Assembly: GCA_035235625.1 (NCBI GenBank)
Contig: CP141143.1
Coordinates: 912,501 to 976,500 of the forward strand
DNA from: Saururus chinensis
Taxonomy: Eukaryota; Streptophyta; Magnoliopsida; Piperales; Saururaceae
Direction of reading: 5' to 3'
DNA: 64,000 bases
Part shown: in pieces, positions 62,877 through 64,000 of the stretch
Position numbering within the stretch: position 1 is the stretch's first letter
Layout: each line of letters begins with the position of its first letter
The notes under the pieces: generated by a model
The model's input: only the letters and a program-made list of their open reading frames with translations
Database searches by the model: none
What the model was told of the DNA's origin: nothing
Program-made: the position numbers and the translations under genes

Positions 62877-64000
62877 AATGAAACATGAAAAACGCTTCTC
62901 AGCAGCATAGAGTGAATATGGGCTCGTTGAGGCTCCACATCTACATGGGCCTCCAACGTTCCCCCTTTCACAACGTTCATCATATGTGCCTTAGATTTTT
63001 CCCTTTCATCCAACCTACGCTTCTCCTTAGACAAACTATCCCCCAAGTACCCTCCAATTTTTAGTAGCACTTACTGCATAAGATTCAATGCTGCATTTGT
63101 GAATTGCATTTACACTTTTCAATTTTTTGCAAAACTGCACTTTTGCTCCTTTATGTTCAAATTTTGCATATTGACCTCTGCTATTAACAAAACCGTTCAT
63201 AACTATTTTCAAGTTACAAAAATTATCTTATTCACTTACTCTTCAAACCTTTGACACAGTGGCTGCAAGTGATGTAGAGATGGCAGGAAGGCTGTTGGGG
63301 GGGGGGGGGGGGGGGGAGAGACGGAATGAAGAGGATGGAGGAACTGAAAGTGTCAAATAGATGTTCAGAAGTATTAATTGTTAGTGAAGGTTAAAATTAG
63401 AATTTAGGTCAAGTTTGGTGGTTAAATTTGTTATTTTTCTTGAGAGCAGAAAGTGTATAAATAGGGATTCTGTAGTGAAATGGGAACAAACGTCAAATTT
63501 GAATCTCCAAAATTGTATATTTCGTTTACCCTTTTTTGAATGGGCTCTCGTAGCATTTTTAAGTGACCTCCAGAAACTATTTTTCCTTTTGTCATTTTCT
63601 TCCTGCAATTTCGGTGTGAACTTTCTAGTGGATTGCAAATTCAGTTACGTAATTCATGTGAATACAATAAAAATCCTATTTACTTCATCTTCCTCTCCCA
63701 AAATTTACAGCTTTCTTCAGTCAGATTCATATTCACTGCATCTTTTGTCAAAGATCAAGGGTGTCAAGTACAATATACCTAATTTAATTGTATCTATGTT
63801 GTCTTGGTAGCCCTATTCTCTCCCAGTGCCTCGTCAATGCTTCCAAAATGTAGGAAGAAAACAAAAAAATGGTTGGAGAGTTTTTTTATTCATATTAATA
63901 CACACCCCACTCCTTAAAATAAAAAATTCTCCCCTTCCCCCAAATATGCCACATAACTCAAACCTGAAACCTCTATGCAGATATAAGAGGTCCTGTCCAG
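62877..64000. other. Intergenic to window end, no gene recognised
   Basis: Contains a 20-G tract (63297-63316) and AT-rich DNA. ORFs of 65-131 codons overlap on both strands without family motifs. A gene continuing beyond the window cannot be excluded. Confidence 0.4.
63297..63316. repeat. Poly-G tract (20 G)
   Basis: Twenty consecutive G residues, followed by GA-rich DNA. Confidence 0.9.

Overview
This 64-kb window is nuclear DNA of a flowering plant. The evidence is AT-rich intergenic DNA, genes split by GT-AG introns up to about 2 kb, plant-only families (phytocystatin, SIAMESE-related CDK inhibitor, pectinesterase with N-terminal inhibitor domain, AIR12-like cytochrome b561/DOMON protein) and typical plant repeats (Stowaway-type MITEs, a Ty3-type LTR element, a Mutator-like element, long AT microsatellites). 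The species cannot be named from the sequence. No bacterial-style operon, CRISPR array, rRNA or tRNA gene was seen.

Layout. 1-9 kb is repeat territory: a foldback element with purine/pyrimidine-asymmetric arms (129-1248), a composite region bounded by inverted segments (about 2390-7030) that holds a ~930-bp near-palindrome and a 1.27-kb Mutator-like element with a near-perfect 9-bp target duplication, then a hairpin MITE. A six-exon pirin gene lies at 9183-11016. 11.5-16 kb is degenerate repeats and a probable LTR fragment. 16.2-16.8 kb holds a pectinesterase pseudogene, followed directly by a broken Ty3/gypsy element (16889-22820) with LTRs and a TATAT target duplication. A short ORF with a PAM2-like motif (23275-23571) and an intronless secreted phytocystatin (24620-25051) follow. 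25-29.8 kb has a probable solo LTR, a CACTA-like repeat and a MITE remnant.

The centre carries two long, well-conserved housekeeping genes on the plus strand: an 11-exon MO25/CAB39-like scaffold gene (29843-36821, 340 aa) and a 12-exon inositol monophosphatase/L-galactose-1-phosphate phosphatase gene (38996-45704, 273 aa). In both, every exon junction keeps the reading frame. 46-50.4 kb is repeats, including a cluster of GAGCCCGGGCTC palindromes next to a (CT)n(AT)n microsatellite. On the minus strand a three-exon cytochrome b561/DOMON gene (50693-52208) is followed, after about 9.5 kb of repeat-derived DNA, by an intronless SMR-type cyclin-dependent kinase inhibitor (61759-62112).

The genes do not form a pathway: they are independent plant loci (quercetinase-like/signalling cupin, protease inhibitor, cell-polarity kinase scaffold, inositol/ascorbate synthesis, apoplastic electron transport, cell-cycle control). 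I found no convincing new biological system. The most interesting leads are the PAM2-motif ORF, the palindrome cluster, an unnamed MITE family with four copies, and tandem 146-bp units inside the Mutator-like element.
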